DNA of 42,768 bases from an uncultured Collinsella sp. (GCA_902490445.1 CABUDZ010000006.1:1-42768); one strand, 5' to 3'. Positions 31,901 through 39,867 are shown, counted from the first letter of the stretch. Numbers and translations are program-made. Notes: generated by a model not told the origin, from the sequence alone.

Positions 31901-32697
31901 TCCATGAGGCAGACGGGCTTGGCGTCGCGACCGAGTTCGTGGCGCATCTCCATGTAGCGGTCGAAGGCCTGCTGCACCACGGCGTCGTCGATCGTCACGT
32001 CGTCCAGGACGGTGCCGAAGGTGGTATGGCGGCAGTGGTCGGACCAGTAGGTGTCGATCACGCGGATCTCGGTGATGGTGGGGTCGCGATCCTCATCGCG
32101 GAAGTACTGCTGGCAGAAGGCGATGTCCGCCTCGTCCATGGCAAGACCGCGCTCGGAAATAAAGGCGGCAAGGCCGGTCTCATCGAGCTCGCGGAAGCCG
32201 TCGAGCACTTCGACAGGCGCAGGCTCGGGGGTCTCCATATGCAGCGTCTCGGGCAGGTCGAGCGAGGCGATGCGGGCCTCGACGGGATTCACCACGTAGT
32301 GCTTGATGGCCTCGATGGCGGCTTCGTCCAGAGCGCCCGAGATCATATAGACCTTGGCGGAGCGCACGGCGGGGCGCTCGCCCTGGCTGATGAGCTGCAC
32401 GCACTCGCTGGCGGAGTCGGCGCGCTGGTCAAACTGGCCAGGCAGGAATTCGACGGCAAAGACGGCGCCATCGCTTGCGGGGAGCTCGTCGTAGGTCACA
32501 TCGACCTGGGGCTCGCTAAAGACGGTCGGCACGCAGGAGCGGAAAAGCTCCTCGTCGATGCCCTCGACGTCGTAGCGGTTGATGATCCTCAGGGCCTCGA
32601 TGCCCTTAATGCCGAGAATCTCGGTCAGCTCGCCCTTGAGCTGCTGAGCCTCGACGTCGAACCCGGGTTTCTTCTCCACGTAGATACGAGAGACCAT
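28951..32697 (-). CDS. purL: Phosphoribosylformylglycinamidine synthase, single-chain PurL with fused glutaminase
   Basis: I start at ATG 32697 (1248 aa), the first residues being VSRIYVEKKPGFDVEAQQL; the frame is open 36 codons further. The enzyme converts FGAR and glutamine to FGAM in purine synthesis. Synthetase segments include DTYWSDHCRHTTFGTVLDD, ETHNHPTEIEPFGGAATC, GGRTGRDGIGGATGSSK and NDFGAGGVSVAVGELADG. The C-terminal class I glutaminase domain starts near HVIIPVFPGNNCEYDSARA and has MIPGGFSGGDEPDGS. Its nucleophile Cys is in LGICNGFQALVKLG (about residue 1085), followed by AISHGEGRF. Both halves that are separate PurL and PurQ in most Firmicutes are fused here, of the clostridial/Bacteroides type rather than the three-subunit system. 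No other pur gene is adjacent. Confidence 0.96.
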   Translation of the reverse strand: MVSRIYVEKKPGFDVEAQQLKGELTEILGIKGIEALRIINRYDVEGIDEELFRSCVPTVFSEPQVDVTYDELPASDGAVFAVEFLPGQFDQRADSASECVQLISQGERPAVRSAKVYMISGALDEAAIEAIKHYVVNPVEARIASLDLPETLHMETPEPAPVEVLDGFRELDETGLAAFISERGLAMDEADIAFCQQYFRDEDRDPTITEIRVIDTYWSDHCRHTTFGTVLDDVTIDDAVVQQAFDRYMEMRHELGRDAKPVCLMDMGTIGAKYLKKTGVMTDVDESEEINACTVKVKVDVDGEDQDWLFLFKNETHNHPTEIEPFGGAATCVGGAIRDPLSGRSYVYQAMRVTGAGDPTVPVSETLEGKLPQRKLVTTAAAGYSSYGNQIGLATGQVNELYHPGYVAKRMEVGAVVGATPANHVRRECPAPTDKIILLGGRTGRDGIGGATGSSKTQNTESIETSGAEVQKGNAPVERKLQRLFRRGDACRLIKRCNDFGAGGVSVAVGELADGLYVDLDTVTKKYDGLDGTELAISESQERMACAVADGDVEEFMGYAAEENLEATVIAEVTAEPRMRMAWNGVAIVDLSREFLNSNGAPKHQVAHVCARSVWQPSWAGTTLAERMTSLVTDLNVASNKGLSERFDSTIGAATVLMPFGGKTQLTPSSAMVAKFPVDGETTTASAMAWGFNPYLMEADQFAGAYLSVVESIAKLVAAGFEHKRAYLSFQEYFERLRTEAERWGKPTAAVLGALMAQVDLGAGAIGGKDSMSGSFEDEAGELNVPPTLISFAVAVGRAARAVSPEFKGLTHRVVRIAPATYGEDYRPDAQQLLAAFDAVEALTATGNALAISTPGYGCGAESLFKMCVGNQIGIELAEDVDVESFFTPLYGSFIVELADDAELPEVADGVVVEPLGTTVEGYVIDTGSEVIELAELQEAWESGIEGVFAYRSAGETPEVETIDFRAKDIHVYGGAKIARPHVIIPVFPGNNCEYDSARAFRAAGAEADTFVINNLTPEAVAESTHELARRIRASQIVMIPGGFSGGDEPDGSAKFITAFFRAPEVTEAVRDLLKARDGLMLGICNGFQALVKLGLVPYGDIVDATPDAPTLTFNTIGRHQSRLVRTRISSNLSPWLSQCSLDDPYTVAISHGEGRFVANDEVLAQLIANGQVATQYVGEDGKPSMDLSVNPNGSALAIEGITSPDGRVLGKMGHAERRGDNLYRNVPEHVPGDKFMPIFESGVAYFA

Positions 32698-32881
32698 TGG
32701 TTCCTGCCTTCCTGATCGGTTGGGCGTACGGTACGGTATGCGGCAGCGGTCGGTTTGCGGGGCAAGCCTCGCGGTCGCCTTGAGCCACATGTTTGTAAAC
32801 CTCACTATGATACGACAGCTCGCGGCGCGTAGAGGACGGCGAGGGTGCTACAGTGAAGCGCAAACAAGAGAAAGGCATCAC

Positions 32882-34444
32882 ATGGCATTCGTTTCGCTCG
32901 CCATCATCGCACTCGTGGCCTTTGCAAGCCCCTTCATCGCCTCGGCGATTCCTGGAAAACCTGTTCCCGAAACGGTCTTTTTGCTCGTGTTCGGCGCGGT
33001 GCTGGGACCTCATATGCTCGGCATTATCCATGTGGATGCCGAGGTCTCGCTCGTGTCCGAGCTCGGCCTGGCCTTTTTGTTCCTGCTTGCCGGCTTTGAG
33101 ATCAATCCCAAGAACATCACGGGCATCGAGGGGCGTTACGGCATGGCGACGTGGGTCGTCACGTTTGGCATCGCCTGGCTTGCCGTGCGCTTTACCCCGT
33201 GGTTTTCGGTCAGTCATTTTGATGGCATCGCCGTGACGCTGGCGTTGACCTCGACGGCGCTTGGGGCGCTCATGCCCATCTTGCGCGAGCGGTCGCTTGC
33301 CGGGACGCGCGTCGGCGATTCGATTCTTGCCTACGGTACGTGGGGTGAGCTTGGCCCCGTGCTCGCCATGTCGGTACTGCTATCTGCCCGCACGGGCATC
33401 GAGACGCTGCTGATCTTGGGCCTGTTCGCCGTGGTGTGCGTGCTGCTTGCCGTGGTCCCCAGCCGCTCCAAGCGTATCGGCAGCCGCTTCTTTGCCTTTA
33501 TTCAGGAGCGCGCCGATACGACTTCTCAGACGTTCGTGCGCCTCACAGTGCTCATCCTGGTCACGCTCGTGGCGTTTTCCGCCATTTTTAGCCTCGATAT
33601 CGTGTTGGGCGCTTTTGCCGCGGGCTTTGTCCTGCGCTATATCATCCCCGAGGGCAACCATACGCTCGAGCTTAAACTCGATGGCCTTGCCTATGGCTTT
33701 TTAATCCCGGTGTTCTTTACCGTGTCGGGTGCCAAGATCGACCTGACGGCTGTAGCATCGCGCCCTGGCCTGCTCGTGGGCTTTATCGTGGCGTTGCTGG
33801 TTATCCGCGCCGTGCCCATTGTCGTCTCCATGAGCATCTGCCCTAAGACGCGCGATGTTTCTGCCCACGGCCGCATTACCGTAGCGCTCTACTGCACCAC
33901 GGCGCTGCCGATTATCGTCGCCGTGACGAGCGTCGCTGTCAACGCCGGCGCATTATCGCAGGGCGTCGCTTCGGTTATGGTGGCAGCCGGCGCCATCACG
34001 GTGTTCCTGATGCCACTGCTCGCGCAGCTCTTCTACCGCGTGGTCGATGCCGCGCCGGTCGCCGCCGTGGCAGAAGTTGCCGAGCATCCTTCCGACGCGC
34101 TCGATATTCTGCGCGCCCATCACGACCTGGCGAGCCTGCTCGCACGAGAGCACGAGCTTTTGACCTCGCATGGCCATGGGCGTTCGCTCGACGGCATACC
34201 TACCCTTGATTCCATTGCCGACCGCCTCTCGACCGAGGCGGCAAGCGGACACATCGATGCCCGTATCGTGGACGCCGCCCATTTGCTGGCCGAGAAGACC
34301 TATGGCGACGAGATCGACCCGTCCAAGCTGACTCCGCGTGAGCGCCGCCGCCTGGAGCGCGCTAAGCTCGCCGTGCGCGAATACCGCCGCCGCATGCTGG
34401 AGCTCTATGCGCGCGAAGCAGCCGAAGACGACGACGGTAAGTAG
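32882..34444 (+). CDS. CPA2-type cation:proton antiporter
   Basis: I start at ATG 32882 (520 aa), after GAAAGG; an open frame extends upstream over the divergent promoter. The first 395 residues or so carry about 12 membrane segments of the Na_H_Exchanger family: AIPGKPVPETVFLLVFGAVL, LVSELGLAFLFLLAGFEINP, SDLA-like TLALTSTALGALMPILRERS and FAAGFVLRYIIPEG. It lacks the KTN/TrkA domain of KefB/C; instead the C-terminal 120 residues are hydrophilic, helical and Arg/Glu-rich (RERRRLERAKLAVREYRRRM). Exchange of Na+ or K+ against protons is family-level inference. It is divergent from purL (about 185 bp between starts) and followed by a palindromic repeat array. Confidence 0.88.
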   Translation: MAFVSLAIIALVAFASPFIASAIPGKPVPETVFLLVFGAVLGPHMLGIIHVDAEVSLVSELGLAFLFLLAGFEINPKNITGIEGRYGMATWVVTFGIAWLAVRFTPWFSVSHFDGIAVTLALTSTALGALMPILRERSLAGTRVGDSILAYGTWGELGPVLAMSVLLSARTGIETLLILGLFAVVCVLLAVVPSRSKRIGSRFFAFIQERADTTSQTFVRLTVLILVTLVAFSAIFSLDIVLGAFAAGFVLRYIIPEGNHTLELKLDGLAYGFLIPVFFTVSGAKIDLTAVASRPGLLVGFIVALLVIRAVPIVVSMSICPKTRDVSAHGRITVALYCTTALPIIVAVTSVAVNAGALSQGVASVMVAAGAITVFLMPLLAQLFYRVVDAAPVAAVAEVAEHPSDALDILRAHHDLASLLAREHELLTSHGHGRSLDGIPTLDSIADRLSTEAASGHIDARIVDAAHLLAEKTYGDEIDPSKLTPRERRRLERAKLAVREYRRRMLELYAREAAEDDDGK

Positions 34445-34458
34445 TCGATACTTTCTCG

Positions 34459-34644
34459 GGGAAGCCGCGTCCCGCTTTGAAGGCTCGGAACGGGATGTGG
34501 TTTCCGAAACGGGGAGCGTTGGGAAACTGTGTCCCGGAATGGGCGCTCAGAGTGGGATGCAGTTTCCGCGAGAGGCTCGTTAGGGAAAGCGCATCCCATT
34601 CTGAGCCGGAATTATGGGACGCAGTTTCCTTTTCGAATAGAAGA
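34459..34644. repeat. Three 62-bp tandem units of alternating palindromic arms
   Basis: A motif of about 15 bp, consensus GGGAYGCRGTTTCC, occurs six times in strictly alternating orientation. Minus-oriented copies are at 34459-34473, 34521-34535 and 34583-34597; plus-oriented copies are at 34492-34505, 34554-34567 and 34616-34629. Start-to-start spacing is exactly 33, 29, 33, 29, 33 bp, so the unit is 62 bp. The longest pairing is CTCAGAGTGGGATGCAGTTTCC at 34546-34567 with 34584-34605 (19 of 22 bases, before G-U pairs). Units are diverged in their spacers, so the array is not a recent slippage product. No ORF explains it. Confidence 0.85.
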
Positions 34645-34685
34645 AGGTGCGCTGCCTGCGGTTGATGCAGGCAGCGCACCTTCTT
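34641..34685. terminator. 19-bp perfect bidirectional terminator hairpin
   Basis: AAGAAGGTGCGCTGCCTGC (34641-34659) is perfectly complementary to 34667-34685 around a 7-base loop. It sits between the convergent antiporter and SDR genes and can stop transcription in both directions. Confidence 0.85.
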
Positions 34686-34727
34686 GCGTTGAGCTCGGTT
34701 GAGGTTTAAAGCTGTGGCTTGCGACCT

Positions 34728-35477
34728 TTAGGAGCGGGCGGCTCCGTCGACGGGGAGGATGGCGCCCGTGACGTAGGCGGACATGTCGCTCGCCAGGAAG
34801 ACAAAGGCGTTGGCGACATCCTCGGGCTCGCCCATGCGGCCCAGCGGAATGGTGGCGATGATGGGCTTGATGACCTCTTCGGGCAGGTTGGCGACCATAT
34901 CGGTCTTGGTCACACCGGGGGCGACGGCGTTGACGCGAATGCCCATGGGGGCGAGCTCGCGCGAGAGCGACTGGACCATGCCGTTGACGGCAAACTTGGA
35001 CGTGGGGTAGCCGACACCGGAGGGCTGGCCGTACTTGGCGACCATCGAGCTCGTGGTGGTGATGGTGCCGCCGTGGCCGGCCTCGGTCATGATCTTGGCG
35101 GCAGCCTGGTGGCCATTAAAGACAGCGACGACGTTGAGGTCCATGACCTTTGCAAACTCCTCGGCCGTGTAGTCCAAAAGGGGGGAGCGCTGGGAGATGC
35201 CGGCATTGTTGACGACGGTGTCCAAGCCGCCCATATCGTCGGCAGCCGCGGCGAAGGCTTCGGTTACGGCCTCGAGTGAGGTGAGGTCGCAGGAGCGGCC
35301 CCAGACCTTGGCCTCGGGATAGGCAGCTTCCAGCTTCTCAACGGCAGCATCGGCAGTCTCCTGGCGCGAGCCAAATACGGTGACGGCAGCGCCTTCCTCG
35401 ATAAAACGGCAGGCGATGGCATAGCCGATACCGCGCGTGCCTCCGGTGATGATTGCTTTCTTGCCCTCGAGCAACAT
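34728..35477 (-). CDS. Short-chain dehydrogenase/reductase, FabG-like
   Basis: ATG 35477 is chosen (249 aa; AGAGGAAG upstream). The classic SDR features are complete: TGGTRGIG (11-18) for NAD(P), NNAG (90-93), catalytic Ser143/144 region (TTTSSMVAKYG), and Tyr157-x3-Lys161 in GVGYPTSKFAVNG. Later come VAPGVTKTDMVANLP and the C-terminal YVTGAILPVDGAARS. It is a soluble oxidoreductase for an alcohol or ketone; both 3-ketoacyl-ACP reductase and steroid or sugar dehydrogenases share this pattern, and no neighbour decides. It is likely monocistronic between two terminators. Confidence 0.88.
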   Translation of the reverse strand: MLLEGKKAIITGGTRGIGYAIACRFIEEGAAVTVFGSRQETADAAVEKLEAAYPEAKVWGRSCDLTSLEAVTEAFAAAADDMGGLDTVVNNAGISQRSPLLDYTAEEFAKVMDLNVVAVFNGHQAAAKIMTEAGHGGTITTTSSMVAKYGQPSGVGYPTSKFAVNGMVQSLSRELAPMGIRVNAVAPGVTKTDMVANLPEEVIKPIIATIPLGRMGEPEDVANAFVFLASDMSAYVTGAILPVDGAARS

Positions 35478-35626
35478 GGTGCTTCCTCTCATCGCGGGCG
35501 GACATTCGCAGCACAGCGTAGCGGTAGCCGGAATCGGCCGCGTTTGCATATCGGTGAACGGTAGCCCGTGTTACCGATGAGCGGCTCGCGCAAATGTGCT
35601 CTGCCGTCGTGCTTAGGGCAGGAGAC

Positions 35627-35660
35627 AAAAGGGCTCCCGTCCCACATCGGACGGGAGCCC
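35627..35660 (-). terminator. Rho-independent terminator of homoserine dehydrogenase
   Basis: GGGCTCCCGTCC (35631-35642) pairs perfectly with GGACGGGAGCCC (35649-35660). On the minus strand the stem is followed by TTTT (35627-35630 complement) and GTC. It lies 31 bp past the hom stop. Confidence 0.85.
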
Positions 35661-35691
35661 TCAAGGCGCGTATTGCTGGGCGAGCGTTGGG

Positions 35692-37035
35692 TTAGTTCGC
35701 CATGACGTCTTCGGTCCAAGCCTCGACGTCCTCGATGCGCAGGACGTTGGCGACCTCGGCCACGCAGTCGACGCTGGCAAGTTCGGCGGCGGCAGCCTGG
35801 ACGTCCTTCTCGAGTGCGCGGTGCGTCAGGAAGATGACCGAGCAGGCATCGCTGACGCCCGACTTGCCGTCCTCGACCTGGTTGATGAGCGAGATCGAGA
35901 TGTTGTGCTTGGCAAAGATGTCGACCGTCTCGGACAGGGCGCCCACGCGGTCGGCGACCTTCAGGCGCACATAGTACTTGGTCTGGAGCTCGTCCATGGG
36001 CTTAAAGGCGAGGTTGTGGCCATAGGGCTCAATCTCGGGCAGCGGGGCCACGCCGCGGCTGATTTGCTCGGAGAGCGACAGAATATCGCCCACGACGGCG
36101 CTCGCGGTGGGGAAGGAGCCTGCGCCCGCGCCGTAGAACATGGTCTCGCCCACGGCGTCGCCTACCACGTAGACAGCGTTCATGGCACCGTTGACCTTGG
36201 CAAGCATGTGGTCGGCGGGGATCAGCGTGGGATGCACGCGGACGTCGACGCCGGCGTCGGTGTTGCGGGCGATGCCGAGCAGCTTAATGGTGTAGCCGAG
36301 CTCGCGGGCCTGGGCGATGTCCTCGGCGCCGATGGTACGGATACCCTGCTGGTACACATCATCGGTGGTAACGCGGGTGCCAAAGCCGATGGAGGCGAGG
36401 ATGGCCGTCTTGCTGGCGGCATCGAAGCCGTCGACGTCGGCGGACGGGTCGGCCTCGGCATAGCCCTTGGCCTGCGCGTCGGCAAGCACGTCGGCGTAAT
36501 CGGCGCCCTCGGCGTCCATGCGCGACAGGATGTAGTTGGTGGTACCGTTGAGAATGCCGGCGATGGTCAGGATCTTGTTGCCCACCAGGTCGTGCTCGAG
36601 CGTGCTGACGATGGGGATGCCGCCACCGCAGCTGGCCTCGCACTTAATCTGCACGCCGCACTCACGCGCCTTCTCGGCAAGCGTCTCGACATGGCGGCCC
36701 AGCAGAGCCTTGTTGGCGGAGACGACATGCTTGCCGTTCTCGAAGGCAGTGGTAAAGATCTCGGTCGCGGGGTGCTCGCCTCCGATGAGCTCGACGACGA
36801 TGTCGACGGCGGGGTCGGTGACGACGTCGTGCCAGTCACTCGTAAAGGCCTCGCGCTCAATACCGGCTGCCTCGGCCTGCTCCCAGGCAAGCGCGCAGGC
36901 GCGGGTTAGCTTAAGGTCGATGCCGTAGGCTGCCAGGTACTCATCGTGGTGGCTCTTGATCAGACGGGCCACGCCGCCGCCGACGGTTCCCAGACCGATC
37001 AGACCGACGTTCACGGTGCGCAGGGGTTCGCTCAT
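35692..37035 (-). CDS. hom: Homoserine dehydrogenase with C-terminal ACT domain
   Basis: The ATG at 37035 follows GGAGC. The 447-aa protein reduces aspartate-semialdehyde to homoserine for threonine and methionine synthesis. The NAD(P) loop is GLIGLGTVGGGVARLI (11-26), with VVELIGGEHPATEIFTTA and HVVSANKALLGRH following. The catalytic region has CEASCGGGIPIVSTLEHDL, ILNGTTNYILSRMDAEGADY and AEADPSADVDGFDAASKTAI. Residues about 350-440 form an ACT regulatory domain (YVRLKVADRVGALSETVDIF, SISLINQVEDGKSGVSDA), the usual site of threonine feedback. No thrB, thrC or aspartokinase is adjacent. Upstream is a 614-base gap. Confidence 0.95.
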   Translation of the reverse strand: MSEPLRTVNVGLIGLGTVGGGVARLIKSHHDEYLAAYGIDLKLTRACALAWEQAEAAGIEREAFTSDWHDVVTDPAVDIVVELIGGEHPATEIFTTAFENGKHVVSANKALLGRHVETLAEKARECGVQIKCEASCGGGIPIVSTLEHDLVGNKILTIAGILNGTTNYILSRMDAEGADYADVLADAQAKGYAEADPSADVDGFDAASKTAILASIGFGTRVTTDDVYQQGIRTIGAEDIAQARELGYTIKLLGIARNTDAGVDVRVHPTLIPADHMLAKVNGAMNAVYVVGDAVGETMFYGAGAGSFPTASAVVGDILSLSEQISRGVAPLPEIEPYGHNLAFKPMDELQTKYYVRLKVADRVGALSETVDIFAKHNISISLINQVEDGKSGVSDACSVIFLTHRALEKDVQAAAAELASVDCVAEVANVLRIEDVEAWTEDVMAN

Positions 37036-37249
37036 AGATAGCTCCTTCGTGCATCTTATGGATGGATTAACCGCTTAAAGGTTGAGTGCATTCTAGCGTG
37101 AACCGAGGGCACGTGCTCGCCGGGCAACAGGAGTCGCACAAAACGGCACCCCCGAAACGCTGCGGAAACATTGGAAACATGCTCGCTACAAACGAACTTC
37201 CGTAACAAACTGTCAACGTTTGCACCATAAGGTTTGCCCTGTACCGCAA

Positions 37250-37378
37250 GACGGCATGGACGGTCCGAGGGCTTCGACACCTCTCTTGCCGAGGGTGTGC
37301 TGCTCATGACCCCGTTCTCCGACGACGAGAAGAACACCGACTTCGGTGATTCAGGACGGCAAGTATATTTCCGCCTAA
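37250..37378 (+). pseudogene. Remnant of a second livJ-like gene
   Basis: 37267-37345 repeats the livJ segment at 38490-38571 almost base for base (EGFDTSLAEG then LLMTPFSDDEKN). It has a 3-bp deletion and two substitutions. Just upstream, GACGGCATGGACGG (37250 on) also matches livJ, with a further small deletion. Directly after the match the sequence jumps, with a shift of frame, to a stretch encoding VIQDGKYISA and TAA at 37376-37378. That stretch is equivalent to the livJ C-terminus (VITDGKYVQA). The fragment therefore keeps a central and a terminal piece of a paralogue with everything between deleted. It lies in the 614-base gap 37036-37649, whose other content is AT-rich, promoter-like sequence. 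Confidence 0.8.
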
Positions 37379-37460
37379 GTGTGCATAAAGCGCAACCGAT
37401 GAGGCAGTTTTATTCAGGGCGGGAGCGCTTGTAACAGAATGGAAACATTACTTTTACATA

Positions 37461-37496
37461 ATAAAGTGGTATTACTGCATAAAGTAGTAGGAATAC
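37461..37496. promoter_or_regulatory. Direct repeat in the AT-rich region upstream of livJ
   Basis: ATAAAGTGGTATTAC (37461-37475) is repeated in variant form as ATAAAGTAGTAGGAATAC (37479-37496), 18 bp apart. The surrounding 37430-37570 is much richer in A+T than the genes. It is a likely promoter/operator zone for the liv operon; no known box is recognised. Confidence 0.35.
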
Positions 37497-37649
37497 GCAG
37501 AACTATGGATAAATGAACAAATCCAAAGAAAAGTTGAAATAATCGCCACTTTTCCTAACTAAAGCGTCTACTATTTTGCGAACGCCGAACACGGCGAAGG
37601 ATGGCCTGTTGGGTAACCGAAACCCGACGAGATTTGAGAGGAGAGCCGC

Positions 37650-38837
37650 ATGTCGAGCCTCACCGGTAAGTCATTGAACCCTGTTATGAATCGCAGGAGC
37701 GTTATCGCGAGCGCAGCAGGTCTGGGGGCGATGTCCATTCTAGCTGGCTGCTCCTCCAACGGCGGCGACAGCGGTTCCGCTTCGGGCGACGCTTCGTTTA
37801 AGATCGGCACCATCGGACCGCTGACCGGCGCCAACGCGTCCTACGGCAAGTCCGTTACCCAGGGTGTCGAGCTTGGCTGCAAGGATTTCTCGACCAAGGA
37901 GCTGCCGCTTGCCAGCAAGGCCGAGGATGACCAGGCCGACGGCGAGAAGGCCGTCAACGCCTTTAACACCCTGCTCGACTGGGGCATGCAGGCCCTCGTC
38001 GGCCCGACCACCACGGGTGCGTCGGTTGCCGTTGCCGCCGAGTGCGGTAACGACCCCGAAACGTTCATGATCACTCCGTCCGCGTCCTCCGAGGACGTCA
38101 CCAAGGGCAAGGATTGCGTCTTCCAGGTTTGCTTTACCGATCCCAACCAGGGCGTCAACGCTGCCAAGTTCCTGGCGCAGAAGTATGCGGACGAGAAGTT
38201 CGTGCTGTTCTATAACTCCGGCGACGCCTATTCTTCGGGCATCGCAGATTCCTTTAAGGTTCAGGCCGCTAAATCCAAGCTCGAGATTGTTGACGAGGAG
38301 ACCTTTAAGGACGACTCCGCCACGAGCTTTACCAACCAGCTGACCAAGGCCAAGCAGGCCGGCGCCACCATGATCTTTGCGCCGATCTACTACACGCCAG
38401 CGTCCGTCCTGCTCAAGAACGCCAAGGACATGGGCTACGACGTCAAGATGATGGGTTGCGACGGCATGGACGGCATCCTGGGCGTTGAGGGCTTCGACAC
38501 CTCTCTTGCCGAGGGTCTGCTGCTCATGACCCCGTTCTCCGCCGACGACGAGAAGAACGCCGACTTCGTCAACGCTTACAAGGATAAGTACGGCGATACC
38601 CCCGACCAGTTTGCCGCCGACGCCTACGATGGCGTGCACGCGGTGGCCGAGGCCCTCAAGGAGGCCGGTCTTGGTGTCGACGCCGACCCGACCGAGGTCG
38701 CCGAGAAGCTGCCCAAGGCTATGCTCAAGATTACCGTTGACGGTCTGACCGGCAAGCTCACCTGGAACGATAAGGGCCAGGTCCAGAAGGAGCCCACGGC
38801 GTACGTCATCACCGACGGCAAGTACGTACAGGCCTAA
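37650..38837 (+). CDS. livJ: Branched-chain amino-acid ABC transporter substrate-binding lipoprotein
   Basis: ATG 37650 has GAGAGGAGAG upstream. The 395-aa protein has a Sec/Tat-like leader (NRRSVIASAAGLGAMSI) with lipobox LAGC, so Cys34 is lipidated and the protein is tethered outside the membrane. A Ser/Gly linker precedes the Leu/Ile/Val-binding fold: KIGTIGPLTGANASYGKSV, GVELGCKDF, AEDDQADGEKAVNAFN, LVGPTTTGASVAVA, and PSASSEDVTKGKDCVFQVCF. It delivers branched-chain amino acids to LivHMGF. It heads the operon; a hairpin (38870-38899) separates it from livH, which usually allows more binding protein than permease. A truncated near-identical fragment lies upstream. Confidence 0.93.
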   Translation: MSSLTGKSLNPVMNRRSVIASAAGLGAMSILAGCSSNGGDSGSASGDASFKIGTIGPLTGANASYGKSVTQGVELGCKDFSTKELPLASKAEDDQADGEKAVNAFNTLLDWGMQALVGPTTTGASVAVAAECGNDPETFMITPSASSEDVTKGKDCVFQVCFTDPNQGVNAAKFLAQKYADEKFVLFYNSGDAYSSGIADSFKVQAAKSKLEIVDEETFKDDSATSFTNQLTKAKQAGATMIFAPIYYTPASVLLKNAKDMGYDVKMMGCDGMDGILGVEGFDTSLAEGLLLMTPFSADDEKNADFVNAYKDKYGDTPDQFAADAYDGVHAVAEALKEAGLGVDADPTEVAEKLPKAMLKITVDGLTGKLTWNDKGQVQKEPTAYVITDGKYVQA

Positions 38838-38869
38838 TAGGCCGCCTTACATAGAGCGGTTTTGATCCC

Positions 38870-38899
38870 AAGCAGGGGAGGTTTTGGCCTTCCCTGCTT
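38870..38899 (+). terminator. Attenuator-type hairpin between livJ and livH
   Basis: AAGCAGGGGAGG (38870-38881) pairs with CCTTCCCTGCTT (38888-38899) with one G-T position; the loop is TTTTGG. There is no T-run, so it probably protects the livJ mRNA end or partially terminates rather than fully stopping transcription. Confidence 0.5.
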
Positions 38900-38976
38900 G
38901 CTTGGTATCTAGGGACGATGTAACGTCCCTGTTTCATACATCAACTGGAAACCTATTCGAAAGGGGGATGTGGAAC

Positions 38977-39858
38977 ATGACGGTCTTTATCCAATACCTG
39001 GTCAACGGCCTGTCCATGGGCAGCGTCTACGCCATCATCGCGTTGGGCTACACCATGGTCTACGGTATCGCCAAGATGCTGAACTTCGCTCACGGCGACG
39101 TCATCATGGTCGGTGCCTATGTCTCGTTCTGCGCCACGTCGTATCTCGGCCTCCCGGGCTGGGCATCTGTAATTCTCTCTTGTGTGGTCTGTACCGTTCT
39201 CGGTGTTCTCATCGAGGGTCTGGCATACAAGCCGCTGCGTCAGGCGGGCCCGCTGGCCGTTCTGATCACGGCCATCGGCGTGTCCTACTTCCTGCAGAAT
39301 GCCGCGCAGCTTCTGTGGGGCGCCACGCCCAAGAACTTCACTTCGCTCGTCACCTTCCAGGTGCCGGAGTTCTTGGCCAAGTTCAACGTGAGCGCCGTAT
39401 CGCTCGTCACCATCGTCGCCTGCCTGGTTATCATGGCCGGCCTGATGTTCTTTACAGGTAAGACCAAGATGGGCAAAGCCATGCGCGCCGTGTCCGAGGA
39501 CAAGGCCGCCGCTCAGCTCATGGGCATCAACGTCAACCGCACCATCTCGATGACGTTTGCCATCGGCTCTGCCCTTGCCGCCATCGCCGGTGTGCTTCTG
39601 TGCTCCTACTCGCCGGTGCTGCAGCCCACGACGGGTGCCATGCCTGGCATCAAGGCCTTCGACGCCGCCGTCTTCGGCGGTATCGGCTCCATCCCCGGCG
39701 CCTTTGTCGGTGGCATTCTCATCGGCATCATCGAGGCGATGGCGCAGGCCTACATTTCCACGAGCCTTGCCAACTCCATCGTCTTTGGTGTTCTGATCAT
39801 CGTCCTGCTCGTCAAGCCTGCCGGCCTCTTGGGCAAGTACGTCCCCGAGAAGGTGTAG
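38977..39858 (+). CDS. livH: Branched-chain amino-acid ABC permease LivH
   Basis: ATG 38977 lies 9 bases after AAGGGGG; the ATG at 38968 touches that site and is less likely. The 293-aa protein has eight or more membrane helices with family segments FIQYLVNGLSMGSVYAIIAL, MLNFAHGDVIMVGAYVSF, GLAYKPLRQAGPLAVLITAI and AGVLLCSYSPVLQPTTGAM, then FDAAVFGGIGSIPGAFVGG (the EAA-like coupling region). It is one half of the membrane channel with LivM. Confidence 0.95.
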   Translation: MTVFIQYLVNGLSMGSVYAIIALGYTMVYGIAKMLNFAHGDVIMVGAYVSFCATSYLGLPGWASVILSCVVCTVLGVLIEGLAYKPLRQAGPLAVLITAIGVSYFLQNAAQLLWGATPKNFTSLVTFQVPEFLAKFNVSAVSLVTIVACLVIMAGLMFFTGKTKMGKAMRAVSEDKAAAQLMGINVNRTISMTFAIGSALAAIAGVLLCSYSPVLQPTTGAMPGIKAFDAAVFGGIGSIPGAFVGGILIGIIEAMAQAYISTSLANSIVFGVLIIVLLVKPAGLLGKYVPEKV

Positions 39859-39867
39859 GTGAGCGTT

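Noticed and set aside
32698..32881. Purine riboswitch or PurR box in the purL-antiporter divergent region
   Set aside because: I could not find the three-way-junction sequence blocks of a purine riboswitch or a convincing PurBox.
34459..34644. CRISPR array
   Set aside because: The repeats alternate in orientation, are short and diverged, and have no uniform unique spacers or cas genes nearby.
37036..37249. T-box or other amino-acid riboswitch upstream of homoserine dehydrogenase
   Set aside because: No T-box consensus, specifier stem or antiterminator can be found in this region.
37234..37434. A 66-codon ORF covering the livJ remnant as a new small gene
   Set aside because: Its middle is a displaced piece of livJ, the frame shifts relative to livJ at the junction, and there is no ribosome-binding site.
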